64,000 bases of DNA. It comes from Paenibacillus antibioticophila. Its GTDB lineage: Bacteria > Bacillota > Bacilli > Paenibacillales > Paenibacillaceae. Under the pieces are notes generated by a model. It was given only the letters and a program-made list of their open reading frames with translations, searched no databases and was not told where the DNA came from. The stretch is from positions 1,091,850 to 1,155,849 of the forward strand of contig NZ_HG005139.1 of NCBI RefSeq assembly GCF_000455265.1. The letters are read 5' to 3'. This document shows positions 25,569 through 35,425 of the stretch, piece after piece. The position numbers and the translations under genes were made by a program. Within the stretch, counting starts at the first letter, position 1. Every line of letters starts with the position of its first letter.

Positions 25569-27917
25569 TTGAACGTATTAAATCCGGCCTCTTACCATTA
25601 CAAAAAGTCAAAAAGCACTGCCGTTTTCCTGTTTATTCTGATCATGATTGCCGGACTTTTGATGAACCTAGGTCTATCCTCGCTCACCGACATGGACGGT
25701 TTTTATGCGGATAAGGTGCGGGAGCTGCACGACCCGCACGTGAGCATTACGATGAACAGCGCGAGCTACAAGGCGGCTTACCGGGATTTTTTGTCATCTT
25801 ATCCGGGGGTACAAGAGGTGGAGACGGAGCGCGTAATCTTGCTGTCCTCGGCTACGATTCCTTTCTATAAATATGACTTGGGTTATGGTATTCGTACCAT
25901 GGTGCTTGATGCGGATGCCGCCCGGAATATCGCTCCGGTTAAGCTGATTGAGGCGGCTTCCATCGAGTATAAGGACGGGATTTATATTCCGTATACCCTC
26001 AAAGTGAGAGGCGGTTACGAACTGGGGGATAACTTCCCCGTTACTTATCGGGATAAGCAGTATACCTATCGCGTGGCTGGATTTTTCGAGTCGACTTTAA
26101 TGGGGACTCCCAAGCTGGATATGCTGAAGTTATATTTGTCGCAGGCCAGCTACCTCCAGTTGTCCAAGGATGCGGGACCTGCAGCCCAAGGAACGCTAAT
26201 GTCCGCCATCTTAACGGACAGCGAGCAATCGGGCACGCTCTTAATGGATTACTACAGAGCGTTTCCTCAGTCCAACGAGACCGTGATTCCCGGTTTTTGG
26301 GCTGCGGATACGCATATGGCCGAGGATGGCGGGGCATTCATCGTTTACTTTGTCAGCCTGATTCTGGTCGTCTTTGCGGCGGTTATGGTGTTGGTGTCAC
26401 TTCTTGTGATCAAATTCCGCGTAACGGACCGTATCGAAACGGGGATGGTCGGTATCGGCGTTCTGAAAGCGATGGGCTACACTCGTCTCCAGATTGTATT
26501 CATGTATGTCGTGCCGTTTATATGGCTTGCATTCGCGGCAAGCGTCGCTGGTGTGGCCGTCTCCTGCGCGGTTATGCCCCTATACGGGAACATGGTCTCT
26601 GCATTGGCGGGACTGGTATGGAACGGAAGCGCGCATGCGGTCTTTACGCTGGCCTGCGTCGGGATGGTGACTTTCCTGGTCTTTGCGGTGGCGTACCTTT
26701 CGGCTGCGCCCATTTATCGGCTTCATCCCGTCGAAGCCTTGCGGGGAGGAATTAAGTCCCATAATTTCAAGCGCAACTATCTCCCGCTAAGCCGTACCCG
26801 AGGCGGCGTTCATTGGTTGCTCGCCTGCAAAACGACATTAGCCGCCGGACGCCAAAATTTGCTTCTTGGATGTATTATGGCCGCGGTCACATTCGCTTCG
26901 GTTTTCTCGGTGATTCTGTATTACAACACGGCCATGGACAAAACAGCTCTGTTCCGCATGCTCGGGTCGGAAACGCCCGATGTCGGTATCCAGGTCGAGT
27001 CCGGCGTGGACAGTTTACAATTACTTGCGGCGATCCGGCAGATGGCAGGGGTGAACAAAGCTATTTTAATGGAGTCGATTCCAACAGTGATTCAGGGTCA
27101 GAACGTAAGTACGGAAATTATCGATCAATTCGAATATATGGACAACCAAACGGTGTATGAAGGGCGCTATCCGCTATATGACAATGAGATTGCCGTCACC
27201 GGCAAGCTGGCGGGTCTGCTCGGCAAAACGATCGGGGACTCCATCAAGGTGGAAGCCGTTAACGGTTCCTATATATATTTGATCACAGGGTTGAATCAAT
27301 CATTCAGTGCGGAAGGAAAGGGGGCTTCACTGACCCTGACGGGCGTGAATCACTTAATCCCCGGGCTCAAGGGGATGTCCATCAATGTATACTTGCAGGA
27401 GGGCAGTAAGACGGCTTTTATGCAAGAGGTCCAGGCGGAGTACGGGAATCTGATCCGTTCCTTAACGGATGTGAACGAATCCAAGGAAAGCGGGACACAA
27501 GTATATGGTTCGGCCTTGTTGGCCGTGATGACAGTCATTCTATCCATATCGGTACTGGTGGTCGTATTAATTCTGTTTCTTGTGATCAAGACATCCATTC
27601 TGAAACGGCGAAGAGATGTGGGAATCCTCAAAGTGGCGGGCTACACTTCATTTCAACTGATAGCCCAGTTGACGCTAAGTATCATTCCCGTAACGATTGC
27701 CGGTGTTGTGGCGGGCGGCGCTCTGGGCGCCCTGTATACCAACGCCATTTTGGAACTCCTGCTTGCGGATGCAGGAATTTCCAGAGTCCGTTTCATCGTC
27801 CCGATGCCGTATATTGCCATGTTATGCACGGTCATCGTAGCCTTTTCCTGTCTGGTTTCGCTGTTTGTGGCGCGCAGAATCAAAGGGGTTACCCCCTATG
27901 TGTTAATAACGGAGTAG
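25569..27917 (+). CDS. FtsX-family ABC transporter permease
   Basis: The likely start is TTG 25569, one base after the ATPase stop and behind GGGGTGG, giving 782 residues. A first helix (AVFLFILIMIAGLLMNLGL) precedes a large extracellular domain. Two FtsX modules follow (VFAAVMVLVSLLVIKFRVTD and later VVVLILFLVIKTSILKRRRD), each with the typical Ile/Leu-Lys-x-x-Gly-Tyr loop (LKAMGYT and LKVAGYT). It forms an exporter or peptide-handling complex with the preceding ATPase. Confidence 0.9.
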   Translation: MNVLNPASYHYKKSKSTAVFLFILIMIAGLLMNLGLSSLTDMDGFYADKVRELHDPHVSITMNSASYKAAYRDFLSSYPGVQEVETERVILLSSATIPFYKYDLGYGIRTMVLDADAARNIAPVKLIEAASIEYKDGIYIPYTLKVRGGYELGDNFPVTYRDKQYTYRVAGFFESTLMGTPKLDMLKLYLSQASYLQLSKDAGPAAQGTLMSAILTDSEQSGTLLMDYYRAFPQSNETVIPGFWAADTHMAEDGGAFIVYFVSLILVVFAAVMVLVSLLVIKFRVTDRIETGMVGIGVLKAMGYTRLQIVFMYVVPFIWLAFAASVAGVAVSCAVMPLYGNMVSALAGLVWNGSAHAVFTLACVGMVTFLVFAVAYLSAAPIYRLHPVEALRGGIKSHNFKRNYLPLSRTRGGVHWLLACKTTLAAGRQNLLLGCIMAAVTFASVFSVILYYNTAMDKTALFRMLGSETPDVGIQVESGVDSLQLLAAIRQMAGVNKAILMESIPTVIQGQNVSTEIIDQFEYMDNQTVYEGRYPLYDNEIAVTGKLAGLLGKTIGDSIKVEAVNGSYIYLITGLNQSFSAEGKGASLTLTGVNHLIPGLKGMSINVYLQEGSKTAFMQEVQAEYGNLIRSLTDVNESKESGTQVYGSALLAVMTVILSISVLVVVLILFLVIKTSILKRRRDVGILKVAGYTSFQLIAQLTLSIIPVTIAGVVAGGALGALYTNAILELLLADAGISRVRFIVPMPYIAMLCTVIVAFSCLVSLFVARRIKGVTPYVLITE

Positions 27918-28101
27918 CAGGATGGCAGCTTATTGCTTGAAGATACAGATGTATCGCACCGCAAAGATGGGTCGCGTTGTGCCTGAAATCAATAAGCTGC
28001 GGAAATCCGGAGGACGAGCAAAAACTAATTGTGGTTATTAAATACCTACTATGTCTGCATTAAAAAGATATGAAATACTCTCTTGGAAGGAGAACAACAA
28101 A

Positions 28102-30039
28102 ATGAGCACTGCAATGCGGAAGCCGTTATTTGCGCTTTTGATAAGTGTACTTCTTTTTACCGTTTTTTTGGTTCCGGCCTCTGCGGCGGATACGACCCAA
28201 ACCGGGGAAACCCCTTCGGGGATTCCTTACAACCGACTGGAGCGGGAGATCGACGCCTACGTAAACTCATATATCGGCAAATCAACACCTGGCGCCGCGG
28301 TTGTGGTCACCAAGGGTGACCGGATTATTTTCTCCAAGGGGTACGGCTATGCCGATTTGGAGCGCAAGACAGCGGATGATCCCGCTGCTACCGTGTTTGC
28401 TTACGGCTCCATCAACAAAGCCTTCGTCTGGACGTCTGTGATGCAGTTGGTGGAAGCGGGCAAGATGCGGCTGGATCAGGATATCCGGGCGTATTTTCCA
28501 AAAGAGGTCGCGGAGAAGCTGCGTTACGACAAGCCGATAACGATGTTGGATATCATGAGTCATACCGCCGGTTATGAACAGCACCCGTTGAGTACGTTTA
28601 CGCTGTCGGCGGAGAGCTTGACCTCGCTGGAAGAGACGCTGCTGTCCAATCAGCCGGAACAAATCTATGAACCCGGCCAAGTGATCGCTTACTCCAACTT
28701 TGCCACGGCCTTGGCCGGCCTGGCGGTGGAGAAGGTGAGCGGGGAATCTTTCTCCGACTATGAAATGAACCATATTCTGAAGCCTCTGGGAATGAACCGC
28801 ACATCCGGCCATCCTACCTTGGCGGATCATCCGGATTTGCGGGAGGCGGAAGCTGCAGGTTACGCAGTGAAGCAGGAAGGTGGCTTCGAAGCGAGAGCGC
28901 ACTATTATGTCCCCTTGTATCCTGCGGGAGCCATGGAAGGTACGGCGGAGGATCTGGCCCGCTTCGCCATGGCACTGTACGCCGCGGATAGCCCGCTCTT
29001 CACCCGACCGGAGACGGCGCGGACAATGCTTTCCCGCAGTTATACGCCGAACGGGGAAATTCTCTCCAATGCGCACGGATTCTGGGAATACCGGGCAGAG
29101 CCACATGTCGTCGGTCACAGCGGGAATGTGAAGGGTTTTTCCAGCAACTTTGCGGTCGTTCCCGAGGAGCGGCTTGGCATCGTTGTTTTGACGAACACAG
29201 AGATCGAGCAGAAGCTTACCTCAGGCATTATAAATCTGCTGGTTCAGGACAAGGCGAAGGAAACCGAGGAACCGGCCCCGGAGGCCGATTTGTCACCGTC
29301 CAGCAAATTGGCCGGATACTACGTTCAATCGGGCGGTACTTACTCCACCTATCACGAGGTTACCAATTATCTGGGGTTGATCAAGGTGGAAGCGAAAGGG
29401 GAGCATGATCTTACCTTGAGCGTGATGGGCATGTCGGGCGAGCTTAAACAAACAAGTCCAAATGTATACAAGTTCGCCAAGTCCGACAATCCGAGATTTG
29501 AAAGATTGGCGCCGGTGCTGTATGCGGAAATTTCGGACGGAGAAGTAGTCAGGTTAAGCAAAGGAATTGCCACGGATATATTGCCGCTCAAGGGAAGCCG
29601 CTCGCTTCCCGCGCTGATCAGCTATTTGGCAGTGGCTATCCTTGCAATCGTGTTTTTTCTGCTGGCTCCCTTTGTTCTGTTGATCCGCTGGCTTCTGCGT
29701 AAAAGAAAAGGCGCCCTGTCCGCGTCGGCAGGATCGGCAGGCGGTCGTTTGTTGGCGGCCGCAGTCCTGTGCGGGACACTTCTCGTAGTCAACATTCTCT
29801 ACCTGCTGGTGAACGCCATGATCAACGAAAACGTGACGGTAGGCCAGATGAATTTTGGCGTTGCCCTAAATGGGGTGCTGACCTTGCTTGCCGCAGGAAT
29901 GTATGTGTTCTCCCTGGTTAAAAGCAGAAGTATACCGCAATCCAAATGGCAGAAAGGGGGGCGGATCGCCACGGGCGTGCTGTTCACCGGCTTTGTCTTG
30001 CTGTTGGCCAACTGGCACTTCTTCTACTTCATCCCGTAA
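28102..30039 (+). CDS. Membrane-anchored beta-lactamase-family serine hydrolase (class C PBP-like)
   Basis: The 645-residue protein starts at ATG 28102 behind GGAAGGAG and has a signal peptide ending VPASA-AD. The penicillin-binding fold shows SxxK in YGSINKAFVW, YxN in AYSNFATALAG and HSG in GHSGNVKGFS. After about residue 400 there is a beta-barrel-like region and then four membrane helices (for example YLAVAILAIVFFLLAPFVLL). Such proteins are D-amino-acid peptidases or esterases acting outside the membrane. Its position between two antimicrobial-peptide-type systems suggests a resistance role (inference), as in flavomycin/bacitracin-type serine hydrolases. Confidence 0.9.
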   Translation: MSTAMRKPLFALLISVLLFTVFLVPASAADTTQTGETPSGIPYNRLEREIDAYVNSYIGKSTPGAAVVVTKGDRIIFSKGYGYADLERKTADDPAATVFAYGSINKAFVWTSVMQLVEAGKMRLDQDIRAYFPKEVAEKLRYDKPITMLDIMSHTAGYEQHPLSTFTLSAESLTSLEETLLSNQPEQIYEPGQVIAYSNFATALAGLAVEKVSGESFSDYEMNHILKPLGMNRTSGHPTLADHPDLREAEAAGYAVKQEGGFEARAHYYVPLYPAGAMEGTAEDLARFAMALYAADSPLFTRPETARTMLSRSYTPNGEILSNAHGFWEYRAEPHVVGHSGNVKGFSSNFAVVPEERLGIVVLTNTEIEQKLTSGIINLLVQDKAKETEEPAPEADLSPSSKLAGYYVQSGGTYSTYHEVTNYLGLIKVEAKGEHDLTLSVMGMSGELKQTSPNVYKFAKSDNPRFERLAPVLYAEISDGEVVRLSKGIATDILPLKGSRSLPALISYLAVAILAIVFFLLAPFVLLIRWLLRKRKGALSASAGSAGGRLLAAAVLCGTLLVVNILYLLVNAMINENVTVGQMNFGVALNGVLTLLAAGMYVFSLVKSRSIPQSKWQKGGRIATGVLFTGFVLLLANWHFFYFIP

Positions 30040-30109
30040 GGCACTGCAAAGCTATGCACAATGGCTTCGTCAAGAAAGTGAAATTTATTAGGAAGAAGGT
30101 CGCCAGACG

Positions 30110-30994
30110 ATGCGGTTTATTTTTATAAATAAGTCCAATCAATTGCGCGCGGGATGGGAAGTCTTGCTTGCGGTAGCGGCTATGTTTGTGTTGAAGAGGA
30201 TCTGTATGCTCGGTCTGTCACTGTGGACGGATTCCGGGGACGGATGGGCGCGCCTATTTAATGGGCTTGGCTTGTATATCCTGCTTGTTGTCGGGTTTGT
30301 CGTCAAAGTTATTCGTAAAAAGCCGCTCGCTTCGATTGGCCTTGTCCGTCCGGACGGCAAAAGGCTTTTAACCGGCTTTTTAAGCGGAACATTGCTGCTG
30401 AGCACCATTATCGTGATTCTGCTGGCATTGGGCATAGCAAATGTACAAGGAGATTGGCTGCATCCGAAATGGGGACGGATCGATTTCGTTGATTTGTTCA
30501 TCGTCTCCATCCTGGCGGGAATTTCCGAAGAGGTTCTCTGCAGGGGGTACATTCAGCAGCTTCTCTCCAGCCGATTGTCTCCCTTCTGGGCCATGGCAAT
30601 CATATCAGCCGGATTCTCGCTCGGGCATATGATGAACGGCGGGTTCACCTGGATTAGCGCCCTTAATATCACGCTCGTGTCGCTGGTTTTCTCGGGTGTG
30701 ACGATCTTGACGGGGAATCTTTACTTCGCCGTCGCCTTTCACACCGCCTGGAATTTGTTCCAGGGTTATGTATTTGGCGTTGCGGTCAGCGGGCATCCGG
30801 TTGAAGGAATTTACAGCATGGAACTGCAGGGTGTAAGCTGGCTCAGCGGAGGCAGCTTTGGTCTGGAAGGAAGCGCAATAACAACGCTGGTGCTTGGACT
30901 GGTCTGCGCGGCGATGTTGATTGCAGGCCGCAAGAAGACTAGCGGTCACAAAGAGGCTGTCGATGATCCCCGGTACCATAGTCCATTGCGATGA
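30110..30994 (+). CDS. CPBP-family intramembrane glutamic endopeptidase
   Basis: The 294-residue protein has about eight helices and the CPBP/Abi motifs: EEVLCRG (motif 1), SLGHMMNGG (motif 2) and HTAWNLFQG (motif 3). Relatives cleave prenyl-CAAX-like or other membrane substrates and often serve as bacteriocin self-immunity proteins. It lies 70 bases after the serine hydrolase and is probably co-transcribed. Confidence 0.9.
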   Translation: MRFIFINKSNQLRAGWEVLLAVAAMFVLKRICMLGLSLWTDSGDGWARLFNGLGLYILLVVGFVVKVIRKKPLASIGLVRPDGKRLLTGFLSGTLLLSTIIVILLALGIANVQGDWLHPKWGRIDFVDLFIVSILAGISEEVLCRGYIQQLLSSRLSPFWAMAIISAGFSLGHMMNGGFTWISALNITLVSLVFSGVTILTGNLYFAVAFHTAWNLFQGYVFGVAVSGHPVEGIYSMELQGVSWLSGGSFGLEGSAITTLVLGLVCAAMLIAGRKKTSGHKEAVDDPRYHSPLR

Positions 30995-31056
30995 CTCCCT
31001 ATAGCTGGAGTTTTCAGGGGGAGGCAATGAGTTAATTGGAGCAACATGCCCTGAAG

Positions 31057-31247
31057 AATAACGGGAAAACTTCCCGTTATTTTGGCCTATGTTGACAGTA
31101 ACTCGCAATTAGCTGGAAAACCTCCAGCTAATCTTAGACACTCCTACTAATTCCGCCCTTTTGAGCGGAATTAGCGGGAGTATTTCCAGTTAAAGGGTGA
31201 CGTTTGTGCGAAACAAGCCAAATTAACGGGAGAAACTCCCGTTAATT
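31057..31247. repeat. Run of four short perfect hairpins between convergent genes
   Basis: Four separate inverted repeats follow one another: AATAACGGGAA/TTCCCGTTATT (31057-31081), ATTAGCTGGA/TCCAGCTAAT (31108-31132), CTAATTCCGC/GCGGAATTAG (31147-31174) and AATTAACGGGAG/CTCCCGTTAATT (31221-31247). The last is followed by GGATTTTT. One or more may terminate the CPBP or LanG-like transcripts. The shared TTA-N4-GGA theme suggests a family of Paenibacillus palindromic spacers. Confidence 0.6.
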
Positions 31248-31308
31248 GGATTTTTGCCACCGTTTCTCAAATCTCGTAATCAGTCCACCACCGCTCCTTC
31301 CCAAAGCT

Positions 31309-32046
31309 TCAAGCTCCCAATGGTTTTCTTCGAAACATGTACTTACCCAGTAAGAAATAAAAGACAAAACTGATGCCGACCATCGCGTACAAGCTCCATT
31401 CCTGAACTCGCGGCGAGAAAGGTGTACCTTGCGGCATCATGGTATAGAAAGGCAGAACAAACGGAAACCACATGCCAAGCGCAGACGGAAGGCCGGAGAA
31501 CACGATGTTCAGCAGGACGCAGACGACATTGATGCTGAAGGCGATGCCGAAGTTTTTAAACCGGCTGGAAAACCATAACTGGATGGCGGCCAACGGCAGG
31601 ATGCCGATCCAGCCCAACACGGCGCCGCTCACCACGAATAGCCAATCGAGGTTGCCTTCAACGCCGGCAACCATGCCGCTGCCGATCTCCGCCGCGATGA
31701 ATAGCACCTGTATGATCGCCAGCATGCAGAGCAACACGGCGTACTTGGCCGAATAGATGCTGGAACGGGAGTAAGGTGTGGCAAGCAACTGCTTCCATCC
31801 CCCTGATCTATGCTCGTACAAGCAGATCAGACCCGCGATGGTCCCGGATAACAGCGGAAAGAAAAACGACGTATGCAGGTTTATGATATACATCAGGTAA
31901 TTCGGCCAACTCGGTTCGTAAACGGCGGAAAGCATGCCCCAATTGCTGCTAGCCAATGTTACATCCGCCATCAGGGCGATGAGGATAAGGAGGGCGATCA
32001 GCCTCCATTGGATTTTCATGAATTCTGCGGTAATTAGTTTGTTCAT
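31309..32046 (-). CDS. ABC-2 type permease of a LanFEG-like exporter (second permease)
   Basis: The 245-residue protein has six helices and a lantibiotic-immunity-permease style N-terminus (MNKLITAEFMKIQWRLIALL) with YEHRSGGWKQLLATP after helix 2. It is the last gene of the run regulator-kinase-ATPase-permease-permease. LanFEG exporters remove lantibiotics or other cationic peptides from the membrane. The start is close to ATAGGAGGGATATCGAG. Confidence 0.87.
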   Translation of the reverse strand: MNKLITAEFMKIQWRLIALLILIALMADVTLASSNWGMLSAVYEPSWPNYLMYIINLHTSFFFPLLSGTIAGLICLYEHRSGGWKQLLATPYSRSSIYSAKYAVLLCMLAIIQVLFIAAEIGSGMVAGVEGNLDWLFVVSGAVLGWIGILPLAAIQLWFSSRFKNFGIAFSINVVCVLLNIVFSGLPSALGMWFPFVLPFYTMMPQGTPFSPRVQEWSLYAMVGISFVFYFLLGKYMFRRKPLGA

Positions 32047-32059
32047 CTCGATATCCCTC

Positions 32060-32761
32060 CTACCAGTTTTTCCTGTTAAAATGCCAACATCCCGCGGCCA
32101 ATAGAACGACTCCGACGGCTAGGCCGGCAAATACCCACCGCCCATGTCCAGGAATGAGAGGGGTGGACAGTGCGGGATACGTCCACGGCATGTAATGGAG
32201 GACGGGAAATGTCGAGCGCGCCAAAAACAAACTGGCCATGGAACCGGCTGCCCCCGCTCCAATCGCCATCGATTGGTTGGCAAAGACGATGGATAACCAG
32301 GTTTGGATGGAGACAAAAGCTAAAACGGCGCAAAAACAATAGAGCGGCTGTTTGACGATGATTTCGAGCGGTGCCGGTTCATGAAAAAACAGCTTCCAGA
32401 GCACGATCGTGCCCGCGATAATCAGCAATACTTCGATGAACAGCAGCAGGCATGTGACGATCCATTTGCTTAAGTAAATTTTCGGCTTCGCTATAGGTAT
32501 CGTGCAGATCCGGTTCCAGACTTTCGTTTCATGCTCCGTAGAAGCAATGATACTGGTGAGCAAGGTGACACTAAGCATAAGGGTAAAAGAAAGGAAAAAG
32601 TACATCACGGACATTGTGGCATAAGCACCGCCGGGCGTTCCTCGAAAATTCATGTACCAGAACGCGCTTATCACCCCTAATAGCAAAACCGCCGCGGCGA
32701 CCGGCAGCACGAGGCAGAACGTTCTCAATTTCATCCATTCCGCGCGAAGCAGCCTGATCAT
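32060..32761 (-). CDS. ABC-2 type permease of a LanFEG-like exporter (first permease)
   Basis: The 233-residue protein has six helices. MIRLLRAEWMKLRTFCLVLP and STEHETKVWNRICTIPIAKP match the layout of its neighbour, so the two permeases are paralogues. It overlaps the ATPase stop by four bases, showing translational coupling. Confidence 0.87.
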   Translation of the reverse strand: MIRLLRAEWMKLRTFCLVLPVAAAVLLLGVISAFWYMNFRGTPGGAYATMSVMYFFLSFTLMLSVTLLTSIIASTEHETKVWNRICTIPIAKPKIYLSKWIVTCLLLFIEVLLIIAGTIVLWKLFFHEPAPLEIIVKQPLYCFCAVLAFVSIQTWLSIVFANQSMAIGAGAAGSMASLFLARSTFPVLHYMPWTYPALSTPLIPGHGRWVFAGLAVGVVLLAAGCWHFNRKNW

Positions 32762-33489
32762 AAGCTTCTCCCCATGCCGGTCATGCCGAGGAAGATTTGC
32801 TCCAGTGACCGATCCCCGCCTAGCTCCTTTAGGGAGGACAGGCTGCCCTGATAAATGAGTTTTCCTTCATTGATGATTCCCACATGATCCGCGACCTGTT
32901 CAATTTCATACAATAGGTGGCTCGACACCAATACAGTCATGCCGTACATGTTTGGCATAGCGGTGATCAAACTGCGGATTTCCTGTATACCCGAAGGATC
33001 CAACCCGTTGGTCGGCTCATCAAGGATCAATAGTTTGGGGCGGTGGAGGATCGCCATCGCAATGGCGAGTCTCTGTTTCATGCCCAGCGAGTACTTCCGG
33101 ACCGCTTTGTCGGCTTGATCCGTTAAACGGACCAATTCCAGCGTTTCCGCTATGCGTGACTCCGAAGCCTCCAACAAGGTGGCTGCGATTTTCATATTTT
33201 GATATCCCGACAAATGTCCGTAATAGGACGGGGATTCAACCAAGGATCCGACCTGCCTCAGAATTTCAATCCGCGCTTCGGGGAAGGGCCTGCCAAAAAT
33301 CGTGATGTTCCCGCCGTCGGGCTTGATCAGTCCGAGCAGCATCTTGATGGTGGTCGATTTTCCGGCTCCATTAGGTCCCAAAAACCCGTAAACCGAGCCT
33401 TCGGGGATTTGCAAATCAACCCGGTTCACGGATAGATGATCGCCAAATTGTTTGGATAAAGCGTCTGTCTCTAGGACGTACTTTGCCAT
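32758..33489 (-). CDS. ABC transporter ATP-binding protein (LanF/BcrA-like)
   Basis: The 243-residue ATPase has Walker A GPNGAGKST, Q-loop LVESPSYYGHLSG, signature YSLGMKQRLAIA, Walker B LLILDEPTNGLDP and H-loop VSSHLL. It is the BcrA/NatA/LanF class that exports bacitracin or lantibiotics. It starts at ATG 33489 behind GAGGTG, 72 bases after the kinase gene. Confidence 0.93.
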   Translation of the reverse strand: MAKYVLETDALSKQFGDHLSVNRVDLQIPEGSVYGFLGPNGAGKSTTIKMLLGLIKPDGGNITIFGRPFPEARIEILRQVGSLVESPSYYGHLSGYQNMKIAATLLEASESRIAETLELVRLTDQADKAVRKYSLGMKQRLAIAMAILHRPKLLILDEPTNGLDPSGIQEIRSLITAMPNMYGMTVLVSSHLLYEIEQVADHVGIINEGKLIYQGSLSSLKELGGDRSLEQIFLGMTGMGRSL

Positions 33490-33561
33490 TCTCTTTGTTC
33501 ACCTCTGTTCATATTCTTTCCACAGAGTAAGCGAACAAAGTAAACGTCAGGTAAACGAAAT

Positions 33562-34647
33562 TTACCTGACGGCATCAAGCGGAAGCAGGATCGTGATGGT
33601 CGTTCCTTGGTTCGGACGGCTGTGAACCTCCAGTTCTCCCCGGTGTTCCTCGATCAAGTCTTTCACGACGAACAAGCCGATCCCCTCGTCCTTATCCTGG
33701 AGATCGCCCGGGTGGCGGCGGTCGAAACGTTGAACGACCTCGGAAGGCATGCCTACGCCATCGTCGGTTATAATGATTTGTATGTTCTGATCCGTTCTTA
33801 TCTGGACGGTGATGCTCGTTTCGGGCGGGTTGTGCAATACGGCATTCATCAAAATATTTTGAACCGCTCTTTTGAGTAGCTTGGAATCGAAATAGTACGG
33901 CAATACGGAGATCTGGGATTCAAAGCTGAACTGGCAGGCAGCGGATTTGGGATTGTTGGCCGCGTCGAGCGTCAGTTCCCTCAAGAAACGGACAAGATCG
34001 CTTCTTGTCTTCAGTACCCGAGGCTTTCCGTGTTTGAACTGAAACGTTCGGATCAACCCCTCGATTTCTTGCACTTTCTGAGATAGCAACCGGAAAATGC
34101 GCTCCTTCTCCTCCTTGACCAATTCAATTTGCGGGCTAACCATCACATCGAGATATCCTTTGATGTAAGAGAGGGGGGTCTTAATGTCATGGGATACGCC
34201 CGAAATCCACTGTTCCCTTAATTCGTTGGCCTGCTCAAGTTCCTGGCGGTTGTGCTCCAGCGTGGCCGTCAATTCCTGAAGACGAACAATCATATCCTTG
34301 AAAGGGATATAGATCAGTTTAATTTTATCCTTTTTCCTCCACAGAAAAGAATACCGCTCGCCATAAAAACGGGAGTCGTACTTCCCTTCGGAGAGCCCTT
34401 TCATCCAGCCGACAACAGCGAGGGAAGGCTTGCCGATTAACCAACCGGCCGTATACATATAGAAGCCTAAAATAGAGACAAAAACCAAGACATGATAAAC
34501 CTTGATATCCAGAAGTTGAAGGGCCGGGAAATATTGCATCAGAAAGATTAACACAACGGTAACGGCCACAAACCCGACGGAGATCACTAATACGGAAGCC
34601 ATTAAAAATACAAGGGACAACAGCATAGAGCGTTGCACAATCGTCAT
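33562..34647 (-). CDS. Sensor histidine kinase (two-helix membrane sensor)
   Basis: The 361-residue kinase has two long helices near the N-terminus (LVFLMASVLVISVGFVAVTV and YHVLVFVSILGFYMYTAGWL) with only about 15 residues outside, so it senses in or at the membrane or through the transporter. HisKA carries GVSHDIKTPLSYIKGYL and HATPase carries NAVLHNPPE, DDGVGMP and DEGIGLFVVKDLI. Its ATG overlaps the regulator stop by four bases. The architecture matches kinases controlling peptide-detoxification exporters. Confidence 0.92.
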   Translation of the reverse strand: MTIVQRSMLLSLVFLMASVLVISVGFVAVTVVLIFLMQYFPALQLLDIKVYHVLVFVSILGFYMYTAGWLIGKPSLAVVGWMKGLSEGKYDSRFYGERYSFLWRKKDKIKLIYIPFKDMIVRLQELTATLEHNRQELEQANELREQWISGVSHDIKTPLSYIKGYLDVMVSPQIELVKEEKERIFRLLSQKVQEIEGLIRTFQFKHGKPRVLKTRSDLVRFLRELTLDAANNPKSAACQFSFESQISVLPYYFDSKLLKRAVQNILMNAVLHNPPETSITVQIRTDQNIQIIITDDGVGMPSEVVQRFDRRHPGDLQDKDEGIGLFVVKDLIEEHRGELEVHSRPNQGTTITILLPLDAVR

Positions 34648-35351
34648 TGAACATTCCTCGCTTTTTTCACCAATTTATAGCCCAGCCCTTTCATATTGAC
34701 GAGAAACTGCGGTCGTCCGGGATCGGGCTCAATTTTCTTCCGGATTCTTGAAATATGGATCACCACCGTTTTTTCATCGCCTTCCTGATAGGGCCTCCAC
34801 ACTTTTGCATATAATTCGCTCACCGTAAAAATAAAATTGGGATGCTCGCAAAAGAAAGCAAGCAATAAAAATTCCATCGGCGCACATGAGACCTCCCGCC
34901 CTTGAACGAATAATTGCCCGCTTTGCTTGTTCAGTTGAAAATGCTCAAAATCGTAAACCGCTTTGGACAACGTTTGAAGCTTGGCCATTCTGCGCAAATG
35001 AACCTGCACTCTCGCCGCCACTTCGGTCGGGTTAAACGGCTTGGTAATGTAGTCGTCCGCCCCCAGCTCAAACCCGGTAATCTTGTGTATATCCTGATTT
35101 TTCGCGGTCAGAAACAGCACAGGCGCTTCGGTGATCGTTCTGATCCGCCGGCAAACGTCAAATCCGTCCCCGTCAGGGAGCATGACATCCAGGACGATCA
35201 GGGATACATCATGACGTGCAATGATCTCTAACGCTTCATGGGCGGTTGTTGCGGTTAGCAGATTAGGGATCCCGAATTTCCGCAACGTAAACGCCAACAG
35301 GTCCAACAAGCCCTGTTCGTCATCAACCAGTAAAACAGTTCCGTTTTCCAT
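34644..35351 (-). CDS. OmpR-family response regulator
   Basis: The 235-residue protein starts at ATG 35349-35351 behind GTGGAGTG; an upstream frame extension has no ribosome site. The receiver has LLVDDEQ, Asp55 in IVLDVMLPDGDG and the KPF switch. The C-terminal winged helix ends FLVNMKGLGYKLVKK. It is the first gene of the five-gene operon with the kinase and the LanFEG-like exporter. Confidence 0.93.
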   Translation of the reverse strand: MENGTVLLVDDEQGLLDLLAFTLRKFGIPNLLTATTAHEALEIIARHDVSLIVLDVMLPDGDGFDVCRRIRTITEAPVLFLTAKNQDIHKITGFELGADDYITKPFNPTEVAARVQVHLRRMAKLQTLSKAVYDFEHFQLNKQSGQLFVQGREVSCAPMEFLLLAFFCEHPNFIFTVSELYAKVWRPYQEGDEKTVVIHISRIRKKIEPDPGRPQFLVNMKGLGYKLVKKARNVQ

Positions 35352-35425
35352 TTGACTCACTCCACTTGAAAAAATTCCTGCATCTACCATCATACCAGTT
35401 CCATGAATGGTTAACATAAAAACTA

